NCBI GenBank assembly: GCA_027493445.1
Contig: JAOSKU010000001.1
Coordinates: 3,244,822-3,308,821 of the forward strand
DNA: 64,000 nt
Reading direction: 5' to 3'
From: Thermoleophilia bacterium
Lineage (GTDB): Bacteria > Actinomycetota > Thermoleophilia > RBG-16-64-13
Shown here: in pieces, positions 47,368-55,585 of the stretch
Position numbering within the stretch: position 1 is the first letter of the stretch
Layout: the number at the start of each line of letters is the position of its first letter
The notes under the pieces: model-generated
The model's input: the letters and a program-made list of their open reading frames with translations, nothing else
The model's database searches: none
Told to the model about the DNA's origin: nothing
Program-made: the position numbers and the translations under genes

Positions 47368-48861
47368 GAGCGGCCTCCTTCGTGGGGCGGGAGTCGGCTG
47401 CTTTCCTACCGAGCCGTCCGATCTCAGCGATCTCCACGAGGTCCAGCAGGTCGGTGAGCCACGGGCCGTTGCCTGCGGCACGTCGCCAAGGAGACTTCAC
47501 GCCTGCTTCGTCGAGCGCGGCGCGCGCTTCCTTCGACAGCTCGGCGAACGCGAGTTCCGAGAGCGCGCGACCACGTGGGAGCTGGTCGACCAGATAGCGA
47601 AGCTGCGAGCGCGGCGCTCCCACCAGCTTATCCGCCCCGCGTACGAGCCCCTGAAGAGTGCCCAGCCCCTCGCCGAGCACGTCGATCGGGCGTTGCGAGA
47701 GCACACGCACATCCTGTCCTTTGCCGCGCAGCCAGTCGCGCCGGCGAACCTCCCCGGGATCATCGACCCAGGCGGTGCTGTGGACCGCCCAGTCGAAAAC
47801 CGAGCGGCCCTTCTCCCGGTCGTCCTTCAAACCTCGAAACCGGCGCTTCGCGGAGCTGGCTAGTTGCTCCGCGACCTCGTGGAGTCGGTGGATCGGGATG
47901 GTGTACTTCGCGATGACGACCCCCACGCCGAGGGTCAGCGTGAAGTCGCTCTTGGCGTCGCGCTGGAGATCGGCGAGCGTCTGGCACAGCGTGACGACGA
48001 AGGGCAGCGCTGTTGCACCTCGGCAGACGACAAGGAGGTCGTCGCCGCCGAGCATTAGCGGAATGAGCGGCGCCGTCGAAGCGTCTTCGCACGCGACGTC
48101 GATCGCCTTCTGTACCGCGCGGCGTAGCAGCACGCGATTCCGGTGGAAGAAGCGAGCTCGCTCGACATCGGTCGTGCCCGCGCTGCTGCCGACGCCGTTG
48201 CCATCCGCGTGTATGAGCGCGAGATAGCCGGAGCCGACGAGCTCCTTGAGCTCCTGCGCGCGTTGAAGATTATTCAGCTTCGTTTTCGTGCTCAGCAGGC
48301 TCACGAGGTCGGCGGTCTTGCCGTCTTCGCCCCGCCGCGCGGCCTCGTGGCGTCGCGACACGTCGAGCGACACCGCCGGGCGCTCGTCTCCTGCTCGATC
48401 GCCACCGAGGCCAGCCCCCGCCCGGTCCACTCGCAGGGGGCGAACACCGGCAGCTCCGTCGACAGGTGAACCGCGCCCTTCTGCTGCTCGACGCCGTCGA
48501 TGGAGACGCGGAAGCGAATGCCGGGCAGTTCTCGATGCAACAGCGCCGCGGCAGCATGCGCAAAAGACTCTGCGCCGTTGTTGAACTGCGCCTCGAAGTG
48601 ACCACCATCGCGCGACAGGATGCCGTCACGCGCGTCTGCTGCAGGATCATCATGCGCCTGCAACGGGTCTTCCGCGTCAGCTGCGGGGTATCGCCCGTTG
48701 ATCGGAGCCAACTGCCACGTGCCAGTCTGACGCGCCAGCTTCGGCAACTCGACGCGTAGTGTTTCGCCGATCAATACGTTTGCCCCGACCATCGCACGCA
48801 GCCGCGGGACGGCGAAAAGCCAGGCCTGGACGCGTTGAAGCTCGATGTGGACAGCGGTCAT
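47360..48861 (-). CDS. cas10: Cas10, short form with GGDD palm and no HD domain (reading frame broken at 48415-48419)
   Basis: Starts MTAVHIELQRVQAWLFAVPR with ANVLIGETLRVELP; the middle FAPCEWTGRG is broken at a C5 run (48415-48419; G5 on the coding strand). One extra G continues into PAVSLDVSRRHEAARRGEDG and on to LIPLMLGGDDLLVVCRG (about residue 270), the GGDD site for cyclic oligoadenylate synthesis. The corrected product is 500 residues, shorter than most Cas10 proteins, with no N-terminal HD nuclease motif. It would therefore signal to the CARF proteins but not cut DNA itself. ATG 48861 overlaps the cas3 stop by one base. Confidence 0.85.
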
Positions 48862-51800
48862 CACATCCCCCGGGCAATGGGGCTCGGGGGTTCCAGTGAG
48901 TCGGGCGTTCGGACTTTCCTCGTCCGGGCACCCCTTGCCCTCGCGTTTGCCGTTTCCTGCTGCACTCTCCCATCGGCGACCGTCTCCTCGATCCACCGTC
49001 GGAGGTCAGCGTCGGGGTCCGGCGCACCCGGCGTCGCTGATACCTCTACCAGATCCTGTCGGAGGCGCGAATCCCGCGGCTGTGCTATCTGCGACGCGCG
49101 AACGTCCGCAGCCCGCAGGAGCGCTTCCAGCCATGCGAGCTGGAACCCGCCATAGCGCCGGCGCAGAGCCAGTACGCGTTCGACCCAACTCGGGCCATAG
49201 CGCTGCGATAGACCGAGCTTCGCCGGGCCGAGCCGCAGCTTCACTTGAGGAAGACTAAAGGCATGACCTGCTGCATCGGCAAGGTCGAGCGCCGGGATCG
49301 AGTCTCCGTCTCGCACGCCGCGTATCGGCAAGTTACCATCCTGGCCGTCGTTCTCCTGGTCGCGCGCGCTCATCGGCAAGGTTGCACGGACCTTCCCGTG
49401 ATGGGACATCACCAGATACAGGACGAGGTTGAGGGCGGTCTCGTCGAGCCCGATGAGGTCGGCGAGAATCCCCTGGGGGTTCCCAATTCGATCGTCGTCC
49501 TCCGGCACGGCTCGGCCGACGGTGGCGTCGAGAACCTCCTCGCGCCCGCCCTGAAGCGCGGGGTGCGCAGGGCGCGCACGCCACACCAGATCGAAAAGCG
49601 CGAGGGCGCTGGCCAACTCGTGCCGGAACCCTGATCGCTTCCCGAGCGGGCTGTGATCGTACATGTGCCGAACGCCGTGCCAGCGCCCTTTGGGCGCCTT
49701 CGCGAAAGGCGTTTCGAACGAGATACCGTTGCGGTCCTTGATTGCGCCCGCGAACGCCGGATGTGCCTTGCCGATATCGTGGGCGAGCCCCGCGAGCTCG
49801 AGTGTCCGTGAAGCGTTGCCGTTCAGGCCAAGCGCGGAGCCAGTTTCCCGTGCTTCCTGTGCAACTTCGGTGCCGTGCGTCGCGATGGTCTTGTACTGGA
49901 AGCGGCTATCGCCGAGGCCTTCGCTAAGCTCTTCCTGTTCGTCTGCAGAATCGGCAGCGTCCGCGGCATCCATCGCGCGCGCGTGCTGGGGCTCCACAGG
50001 AACCGTGCCCGGCTTTCCAGTGAAGCCGATCCGCACGTCATACCCACCCGCGGTTGCATCCACGAGGATAGTCTGCCCCGGATAAATGTGGCGTTCCTCG
50101 AGACGCTCCCAGTAACCCTCGATGTAGCTCCACACCCAGGCGCGTGGGCGCACCTTCTTCGGACCACCAGTCGATTCCTCCGGCATGGGCAAGTGACTGT
50201 CGCCGTCGTCGCTTTGCTGGCCTGCGAGTAGCCACTTCCGGGCGTCGCCGACCGGAACGCGACAAAGCGCGTCATGTGAAGGGCGGAGCCGGAGATGCGG
50301 CGCCTCTCCTTCGGGCACCGGCCACCACCATACGGTGACATCACGGTCATCACCCTCGCGTACGAAGCGAGAGATGTCGATATCCGCACCGGTCAAATCG
50401 GGCCCGGTGTCGAAGAGATCGTGGAGCTCCCGGCGTGTGAGGATGTGCAGCGGCACATAGGGGTAGAGGCGAGGCAGCAGGCTCTCGTCCTTGCTTGCCG
50501 CCGCTTGGCTCTTCTCGAACGTGTCCAGCGCTGGCGGTCCTGCATCCCCATCCAGCAGCATGATGGCCTCGGCGGCGGCCTGAATCTCTCCCAGGTCGTA
50601 CGGCAAGGCAACCGCCTGATCTGCCTCCTTGCGCTTCTTGAGACGCTCGGCCGCGTCGTCCTCACCGGAGGACTTCTTGCCCTTCTTCACCTCGATCCGG
50701 GCGGCACTCTCGTCGGTGTGGCGACGATCGACGATCACGATGTCGCCCTTGCCACCGTATCGCGCGCAGCGTCCGAACCGCTGGATGAGGGATGCCCACG
50801 GTGCAAGTTCGGTTACGAGGGCATCGGCGGAGATGTCCACCCCCGCCTCGACAACCTGAGTCGCGACGATGATCCGGTTCTTGCCCGGCACGCATTGCTC
50901 GCGGGCGAGAAACTCCGTCGCCCAGAGTCTCCGTTCCGCGCCGCGGAACCGTGAGTGGACTAGCCGAAGGTCCACGTCATGAGCAAGGTCGCCTTGCTTC
51001 CTGAGCTTTTCGAGCGCCGCGTGCAGCGCAAGCGCGCTCTTCACCGTGTTCGCGATGGTGAGAGTGACGCCGCCCCCGGTCCCCTTGTGGGAGTTGGCGA
51101 CGATATCGGCCCACGCTTGCCCCTTCCCGTCGTCAGCCGCCGGTACGTGCTCGACGCGGATCGGTTTCTGTACCGCCCACAGTGGACCACTCTGTTCGGA
51201 CCGATCGAGCTCGACCAGCGGAAGCGAATCTACCTCACTCAACGCTGGTGCACGGTCCAGCCAGTCGCGCTGCAGGGTCGCGCTCATCCACCATGTCCGA
51301 CGCGGGCGCGGCAGCTTCTTGTCGCGTTCGTCAGTGCTCGCGAAACCCTGGAGCTGTCCGCTGGTCGCTAGCCCGACATCCATGAGTTGGATCTCGTCCA
51401 TGACCCAAAGGCAATCAACATTGAGTAGCCCGTGCTCCATCGGCCAGCGCGCCCGACCCGACCCATAGCCGCGGTTGAGCGCGCGAGAAAGGAGCATGTC
51501 TTGGGTTCCGATCAGGACCGCATCTCGTTCCGGTTCGAGGTGCCAATCCGAAGGCGACAGTCCACCAAGGAGAACATGCACACTCGGCTTCCGGATCGAG
51601 CCACGCACGATCGATCCAGTCGGTGACCGCCCGCTCCGTCTGTTCCACCAGCGTGCGCATTGGCAGGCAGATGACGAGGCGTCGCGGCCAGTCTTCGTTC
51701 TTCTCGTGTACGCGGTTCCAGAGCCACGCGACGGTGACTCCTGCCGTCTTGCCGAACCCAGTGGGGATGCGGATGAAGCGATTCCGGCAGGCACTGTCCT

Positions 51801-51873
51801 GCGCCAACCGTGCCTGCCACCCATGGCGCGGATGTCCCGCAAGGAGCTTGAAGAACTCGTCAAATTCACTCAT
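48861..51873 (-). CDS. cas3: Cas3 helicase-nuclease of type I-G with C-terminal HD domain (reading frame broken near 51580-51600)
   Basis: Starts MSEFDEFFKLLAGHPRHGWQ, Walker A IRIPTGFGKTAGV (about residue 34). After a shift at about 51580-51600 (one extra base, or two missing; not at a G5 run) it continues VHVLLGGLSPSDWHLEPE, GTQDMLLSRALNRGYG, the DExx box VMDEIQLMD, and motif VI LIQRFGRCARYG. The HD nuclease motif LAHDIGKAH comes late, at about residue 695. HD-after-helicase order is characteristic of type I-G Cas3. The corrected length is 1003 residues. It degrades target DNA recruited by the csx17/csb1/csb2 complex. Confidence 0.88.
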
Positions 51874-52388
51874 CAGTCCTTGCCCCCGTCACCTCGCGCC
51901 ATCGCCCGCGTTTGCTCCATGTCCCCATCGATCGTGATGCGCAGGTGACCGCGGCCCCGGTTGCGCGCAAGACCTCCGTGCCGGGTCGCGAGCGCGGCGA
52001 GGGCGAGGCACGCACAGTCTTGCGGATCCGGCGGCGCCAGCCAGGAGAGCGGGGCCAACAGCGTGAACGTCGCTCGCGCACGCGCGGCCATGGGCTTGGT
52101 GCCACCCGAGTAGTGGAGGTGGTCCATCCCTTGGAGCGACCCGCACGCGTCGTGGATCTTGCGGGCGTCCGTCGCGTCGTCGATGCAGACCTCCGACACG
52201 CGGATCCCCTTGGCCGTGAATGCGGTCCGCAGATGATCGCACGGCTCCTGTGTCTCCGGCGAGTACAGGAGCACGACCTCCGCGGGCGCCAGCACGGTTG
52301 CCGCCAGGTAATTCGGCAGCGGGTTGGAGCCGACCAGTAGTGCGAGCTTCTGGCAGCGTCGGTCGTTCTTGCCCGAGCTGCCAGTCAC
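51873..52388 (-). CDS. CARF-domain-only protein
   Basis: A 171-residue protein from GTG 52388 (GTGA overlap with the hepT-like gene) to a stop that overlaps the cas3 ATG. It is a CARF fold of the Card1/Can2 N-terminal type: LALLVGSNPLPNYLAATVL, VVLLYSPETQEPCDHL, and HLHYSGGTKPMAARARATF. No effector nuclease domain follows. It could bind or degrade cyclic oligoadenylate (a ring-nuclease-like off switch), act as a sensor with a separate partner, or be a truncated remnant. The sequence alone does not decide. Confidence 0.7.
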   Translation of the reverse strand: MTGSSGKNDRRCQKLALLVGSNPLPNYLAATVLAPAEVVLLYSPETQEPCDHLRTAFTAKGIRVSEVCIDDATDARKIHDACGSLQGMDHLHYSGGTKPMAARARATFTLLAPLSWLAPPDPQDCACLALAALATRHGGLARNRGRGHLRITIDGDMEQTRAMARGDGGKD

Positions 52389-52732
52389 GCCTTGTCTCCT
52401 TCTTCCAGGACGGAGCGCAGCAGCGGTAGGAGCACAGGCACTTCCTCAGCGGCCGTCTTCCATACGATGTCGGTGTCGATGTCCCAGTAGGCTTGGATGA
52501 TGCGGTTGCGCATGCCGACGATGGCCTTCCATGGCACCGCCGCGGCGCTCGCTCGCGCGTCCTCGGAAATGCGCGCGGCCGCCTCGCCGATCACCTCGAT
52601 GGCGCGGACGACCGCGAAGAGCAGCATGCGGTCCGAATCGAGGTCGGCCCGGCTGCGACCGGCCAGGAATTGTGCCATCGCCTCGCCAGCCTCGATCATA
52701 TGCCGGAGACGGATGCGGTCATCCGCGCGCAT
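52385..52732 (-). CDS. HepT-like HEPN (DUF86) protein with altered active-site motif
   Basis: A 115-residue DUF86/HepT-family protein ([55 protein letters not shown]). HepT toxins carry R-x4-H-x-Y; here the expected His is Gln (RNRIIQAY), so RNase activity is doubtful, although the Arg and Tyr that the MntA partner works with are kept. ATG 52732 lies inside the end of the mntA-like gene (14-nt overlap), the usual order for this pair. Confidence 0.8.
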   Translation of the reverse strand: MRADDRIRLRHMIEAGEAMAQFLAGRSRADLDSDRMLLFAVVRAIEVIGEAAARISEDARASAAAVPWKAIVGMRNRIIQAYWDIDTDIVWKTAAEEVPVLLPLLRSVLEEGDKA

Positions 52733-53021
52733 ATTGCACCTCGGCTGTGCGGAGAACCTCATCGCGGAAGTAGCGCGAGAGATCCTTCTCCGTGCGCAGA
52801 TCGACTCGCCTGCCGCCGAGCAGATCCGAGAGCTCCTGCTCCATAGCGGCGATGCCAAGCAGACCGGGCTTCTCGCCAGCCTCGAACTCGACCAGCAGAT
52901 CGACATCGCTATCCCCATGCGCCGTGCCCTTGAGCGTGGAACCGAAAAGCGAGAGGCGCCGGATGGCGTGCCGCTGGCAGAAGTCCGCGAGGAGTGCAAG
53001 GTTGATATCGAGACGCTTCAT
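52719..53021 (-). CDS. MntA-like antitoxin nucleotidyltransferase
   Basis: A 100-residue minimal nucleotidyltransferase: [20 protein letters not shown] (about residues 23-42) with G-S and D-x-D, and a downstream [19 protein letters not shown]. MntA enzymes add nucleotides to HepT at its active-site Tyr. The ATG overlaps the stop of a short cas3-like open frame (ATGA), so its translation is coupled to that remnant. Together with the HepT-like gene it caps the CRISPR operon. Confidence 0.82.
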   Translation of the reverse strand: MKRLDINLALLADFCQRHAIRRLSLFGSTLKGTAHGDSDVDLLVEFEAGEKPGLLGIAAMEQELSDLLGGRRVDLRTEKDLSRYFRDEVLRTAEVQYARG

Positions 53022-53197
53022 CTGTTACCGCTCAAACGCCGCCAGAGCCAACCGACTACTGCCATTGCGGTCTTGCCAAGCCCCGTGGGAATCTGCACCA
53101 GCTGCGGGAGTGAAGAAGCCTGCGCGAATTCCCGCTGGAAGGGGAAGGGCGCGTTCCCAACCGCTGCTTCGAAGAGGTCTCCGAAGTCCCTTGGCAT
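53018..53197 (-). pseudogene. cas3 N-terminal remnant
   Basis: A 59-codon open frame, MPRDFGDLFEAAVGNAPFPF, with Walker A LVQIPTGLGKTAMAVVGWLW, ending RRLSGNR. It matches the start of a type I-G Cas3 but is clearly not a copy of the functional gene's N terminus (SEFDEFFKLLAGHPRHGWQA). It has a good ribosome-binding site (GGGGAAGG before ATG 53197). The remaining roughly 940 codons are gone and the MntA-like gene begins at its stop. This looks like an older cas3 lost when the MNT/HepT pair arrived, whose first codons now serve as the translational lead of the operon. Confidence 0.75.
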
Positions 53198-53516
53198 AGA
53201 ACCTTCCCCCAAATTGCCGGACGCGTCGCTCAACCAAGCCTCCCCAGCTCTGATCGCCGGACAATCAATGCCATTCGAGCCATCGATTACAACTAACCTA
53301 CCAGAGCGGTCGGACAGAAGAAATGGTCGGCCGGGACCATACCCCAGGGTAGAGCCGGACACAATCCCAGGATGATGGGCCAGAATCGGAAAGAGGCCTC
53401 ACGTCGGCGGCACCGGCGGGCACGGCGGCCGCCGGCGAGTGCTCGCGTCTTCGGAGCATGGGAAAGGTTCCCGGTTGCTGGTGAAGTTGTGCTTCTGGCT
53501 GTGTCGCGCCGCATAC
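53198..53516. other. non-coding stretch upstream of the CRISPR operon
   Basis: No supportable gene is seen between the cas3 remnant and the 39-bp tandem repeats. The minus-strand operon promoter should lie here; I could not pick out a clear -35/-10 pair. Short open frames in this interval have no recognisable domains. Confidence 0.5.
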
Positions 53517-53630
53517 CGCCGCTCGTGAGCCATGAGCTTCCTTGCCAGTCAACCCGCCGCTCGTGAGCCATGAGCTTCCTTGCCAGTCAACCCGCCGCTC
53601 GTGAGCCATGAGGTTCCTTGCCAGTCAACC
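53517..53630. repeat. three tandem copies of a 39-bp unit
   Basis: The unit contains GCTCGTGAGCCATGAGCTTC followed by CTTGCCAGTCAACC; copies start at about 53517, 53556 and 53595, and the last is a few bases short with a C-to-G change. There are no spacers between copies. The unit includes the self-complementary GCTCNTGAGC-like core, so it could be a protein-binding array or a slippage product. Confidence 0.8.
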
Positions 53631-53721
53631 GAATGGGAGAGACGTCGACCTCCGCGAGCCTTGCTGTGGTCTTCAATAATAGTGGCCGCCATCGACTTCT
53701 TTTATTTTAAAGAACGGCCGT

Positions 53722-53737
53722 ATGCTAAAATAAGCAT
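53722..53737 (+). promoter_or_regulatory. AT-rich promoter/operator of the fic gene
   Basis: A perfect inverted repeat ATGCT-AAAATA-AGCAT lies 40 bp before the fic start in a markedly AT-rich patch (about 53670-53740) that contrasts with the GC-rich surroundings. It contains TAAAAT as a possible -10. The C-terminal winged helix of the Fic protein is a candidate ligand. Confidence 0.45.
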
Positions 53738-53776
53738 CCGACCGGGCAAGCCAAGTTTCAGGAGACCACAATAGCG

Positions 53777-54985
53777 ATGGTACTCGAAGGAACTACGACA
53801 CGCGCCGGGCGGTACGTCACTCAGCCTCAGGGCTACAAGGCGTTCGTCCCGGCACCGCTTCCGCCCAGCCCGCCCCTCCGTATCGGTTTGGAGCTCGCCA
53901 AGCTTCTGTCGGACGCTGACCGCGCTTTAGGGCGTCTGGACGGGGTGGCAACGGTCCTGCCCAATCCTGATCTTTTCGTTGCCATGTACGTGCGTCACGA
54001 GGCCGTCTTCAGCTCGCAGATCGAGGGCACGCAAAGCACCCTGGAAGACATTCTCGAGTACGAGGTGGGCGCCGAGCGGGGTCGTCCACGGGATATCGAG
54101 GAGGTCGTGAATTACGTGGCCGCCATGAACCATGGGCTGCGGCGGCTCGCGGCCGACTTTCCCCTGTCCCTCAGGCTCATCCGAGAAGTGCACGAGAAAC
54201 TCTTGCATCGCGTACGAGGCTCCGAGAGGACCCCGGGGGAGTTTCGGACGTCGCAGAACTGGGTCGGATCGAGCAACTGTCTACTCAAGGATGCTGACTT
54301 CGTCCCGCCGGCCCCACAGGACATGATGGCCGCCCTCGACAACTTCGAAAGGTTCCTGCATCTTCGCCAAGGCCTGCCGGTCCTTATCCAATGCGGACTG
54401 GCCCACGCTCAGTTTGAAACCATCCACCCGTTCCTTGACGGCAACGGCCGAATCGGGCGCTTGCTGGTCACTCTTCTTCTTTGTGAACGCGAGGTGCTGC
54501 AGAAGCCCCTACTGTATTTGAGCTACTACCTCAAGGCGCACCGCGCTCAGTACTACGACCGCCTCACGGCTATTCGGACCGACGGAGACTGGGAAGGCTG
54601 GCTGCGGTTCTTCCTCCGCGGGGTATACGAGGTCAGCCAGACAGCGACCGAGACCGCGCGCGCCATTCTAAGCCTACGGGAGCGGGACAGAGAGCTGCTT
54701 CAAGGCAGGGGAAGCGGGGCGGTCAACAGTCTGCGGCTACTAGACTTCTTGTTTGAAAGCCCGATCATCTCTATTCGCGCCGCCGAGGGTCACCTGCAGT
54801 GCAGCTACGTCACGGCCAGGAACGCTGTCGAAGCCATGGAGGACGCGGGCATATTGCGCGAGATCACGGGCCAACAGCGCAACCGGCTCTACCGCTTCGA
54901 CGACTATCTGGCACTGTTCGATCGACAGGCCATCGCGAGCAACGCCGAGAACCAGGATAACGGTCAGCAGCTGACACGGACTTGA
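53777..54985 (+). CDS. Fic family AMP-transferase-like protein with C-terminal winged helix
   Basis: A 402-residue protein. The catalytic Fic motif HPFLDGNGRIGRLLV (about residues 217-231) is intact, with His, Asn and both Arg. The N-terminal SSQIEGTQSTLEDIL (about 78-92) carries the S-x-x-x-E-G inhibitory helix motif of self-restrained Fic proteins. Residues about 315-385 form a winged-helix DNA-binding domain (LRLLDFLFESPIISIRAAEG, YVTARNAVEAMEDAGILREI). Such proteins transfer AMP or related groups to target proteins. AGGAG (53760-53764) is 12 nt before the ATG. Confidence 0.88.
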   Translation: MVLEGTTTRAGRYVTQPQGYKAFVPAPLPPSPPLRIGLELAKLLSDADRALGRLDGVATVLPNPDLFVAMYVRHEAVFSSQIEGTQSTLEDILEYEVGAERGRPRDIEEVVNYVAAMNHGLRRLAADFPLSLRLIREVHEKLLHRVRGSERTPGEFRTSQNWVGSSNCLLKDADFVPPAPQDMMAALDNFERFLHLRQGLPVLIQCGLAHAQFETIHPFLDGNGRIGRLLVTLLLCEREVLQKPLLYLSYYLKAHRAQYYDRLTAIRTDGDWEGWLRFFLRGVYEVSQTATETARAILSLRERDRELLQGRGSGAVNSLRLLDFLFESPIISIRAAEGHLQCSYVTARNAVEAMEDAGILREITGQQRNRLYRFDDYLALFDRQAIASNAENQDNGQQLTRT

Positions 54986-55087
54986 TCCGCGTGCGCTCTC
55001 GCTTACAAAGGGTTTCGAAGGCCAGAGAAGGAATGATCAGCCCCGAGATCCAGCGGGAGCCGCAGCGTCTTGGGCGAGGCGTCAGTA

Positions 55088-55300
55088 TCACACCCTCCGT
55101 CTACCAAAGATGGCGCGGGCGAAGAGCGCCAGCGACACCAGCCACGCGAACCCCGTGATGAGCATGACCACCACTGCATCTTCGCTGAAGTCGGCGTCGA
55201 AGAAAGCGGTCACACTCTCGTAGGTTCCCAGGCCTGCCACCATGAACGCACCCAGGAGGAGGTAGGTTAACGTTCGAGACCAACGTGAACCGCTCGCCAT
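55088..55300 (-). CDS. small two-helix membrane protein
   Basis: A 70-residue protein from ATG 55300 (AAGGGG upstream). Two hydrophobic segments, TLTYLLLGAFMVAGLGTY (about residues 10-27) and AVVVMLITGFAWLVSLALFA (about 42-61), flank an acidic loop (FFDADFSED); the end is basic (RRRV). No family is recognised. An in-frame upstream extension exists but is low quality. Confidence 0.5.
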   Translation of the reverse strand: MASGSRWSRTLTYLLLGAFMVAGLGTYESVTAFFDADFSEDAVVVMLITGFAWLVSLALFARAIFGRRRV

Positions 55301-55585
55301 GTGGACCCCTTCCTTGCCTCCTGGTCTGGACCAGACGACAATACACTTGTCGGCCTGCGGGGCCAAACATTGAGCCTCCAGACCAAGTGGTCCGCGCAAG
55401 GCCGAGGCCCTGCGCGTATGAGTCCGTCTTCTCTTTCCCACCGGGACTTCTCGTACTTCCTGGCCAACGGCGCAGCATCACCCCACTCACAATGGAGGCC
55501 GACGGTGAGATGGAAACCCTCCAGAAGGGCATGCCGACCTCAGGCGCTGTGGCGTCGGATAGTATCCTGCGTGCAGACTCGTGAG

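Noticed and set aside
48270..48653. Additional minus-strand frame over the cas10 break
   Set aside because: Once the G5 run at 48415-48419 is corrected the two cas10 halves join in frame and this third frame has no family match.
53018..53362. A 114-residue protein starting at 53362
   Set aside because: The first 55 codons have no family features; the cas3-like part starts at ATG 53197 with its own ribosome-binding site.
53293..53609. Short minus-strand frames with repeated MAHERRVDWQGSSWLTSGG
   Set aside because: They are produced by the 39-bp tandem repeats; there is no domain or ribosome-binding context supporting a protein.
55442..55585. Possible gene disrupted by the IS256 insertion
   Set aside because: Joining the flanks across one copy of ACTCGTGAG gives no recognisable coding sequence on either strand.
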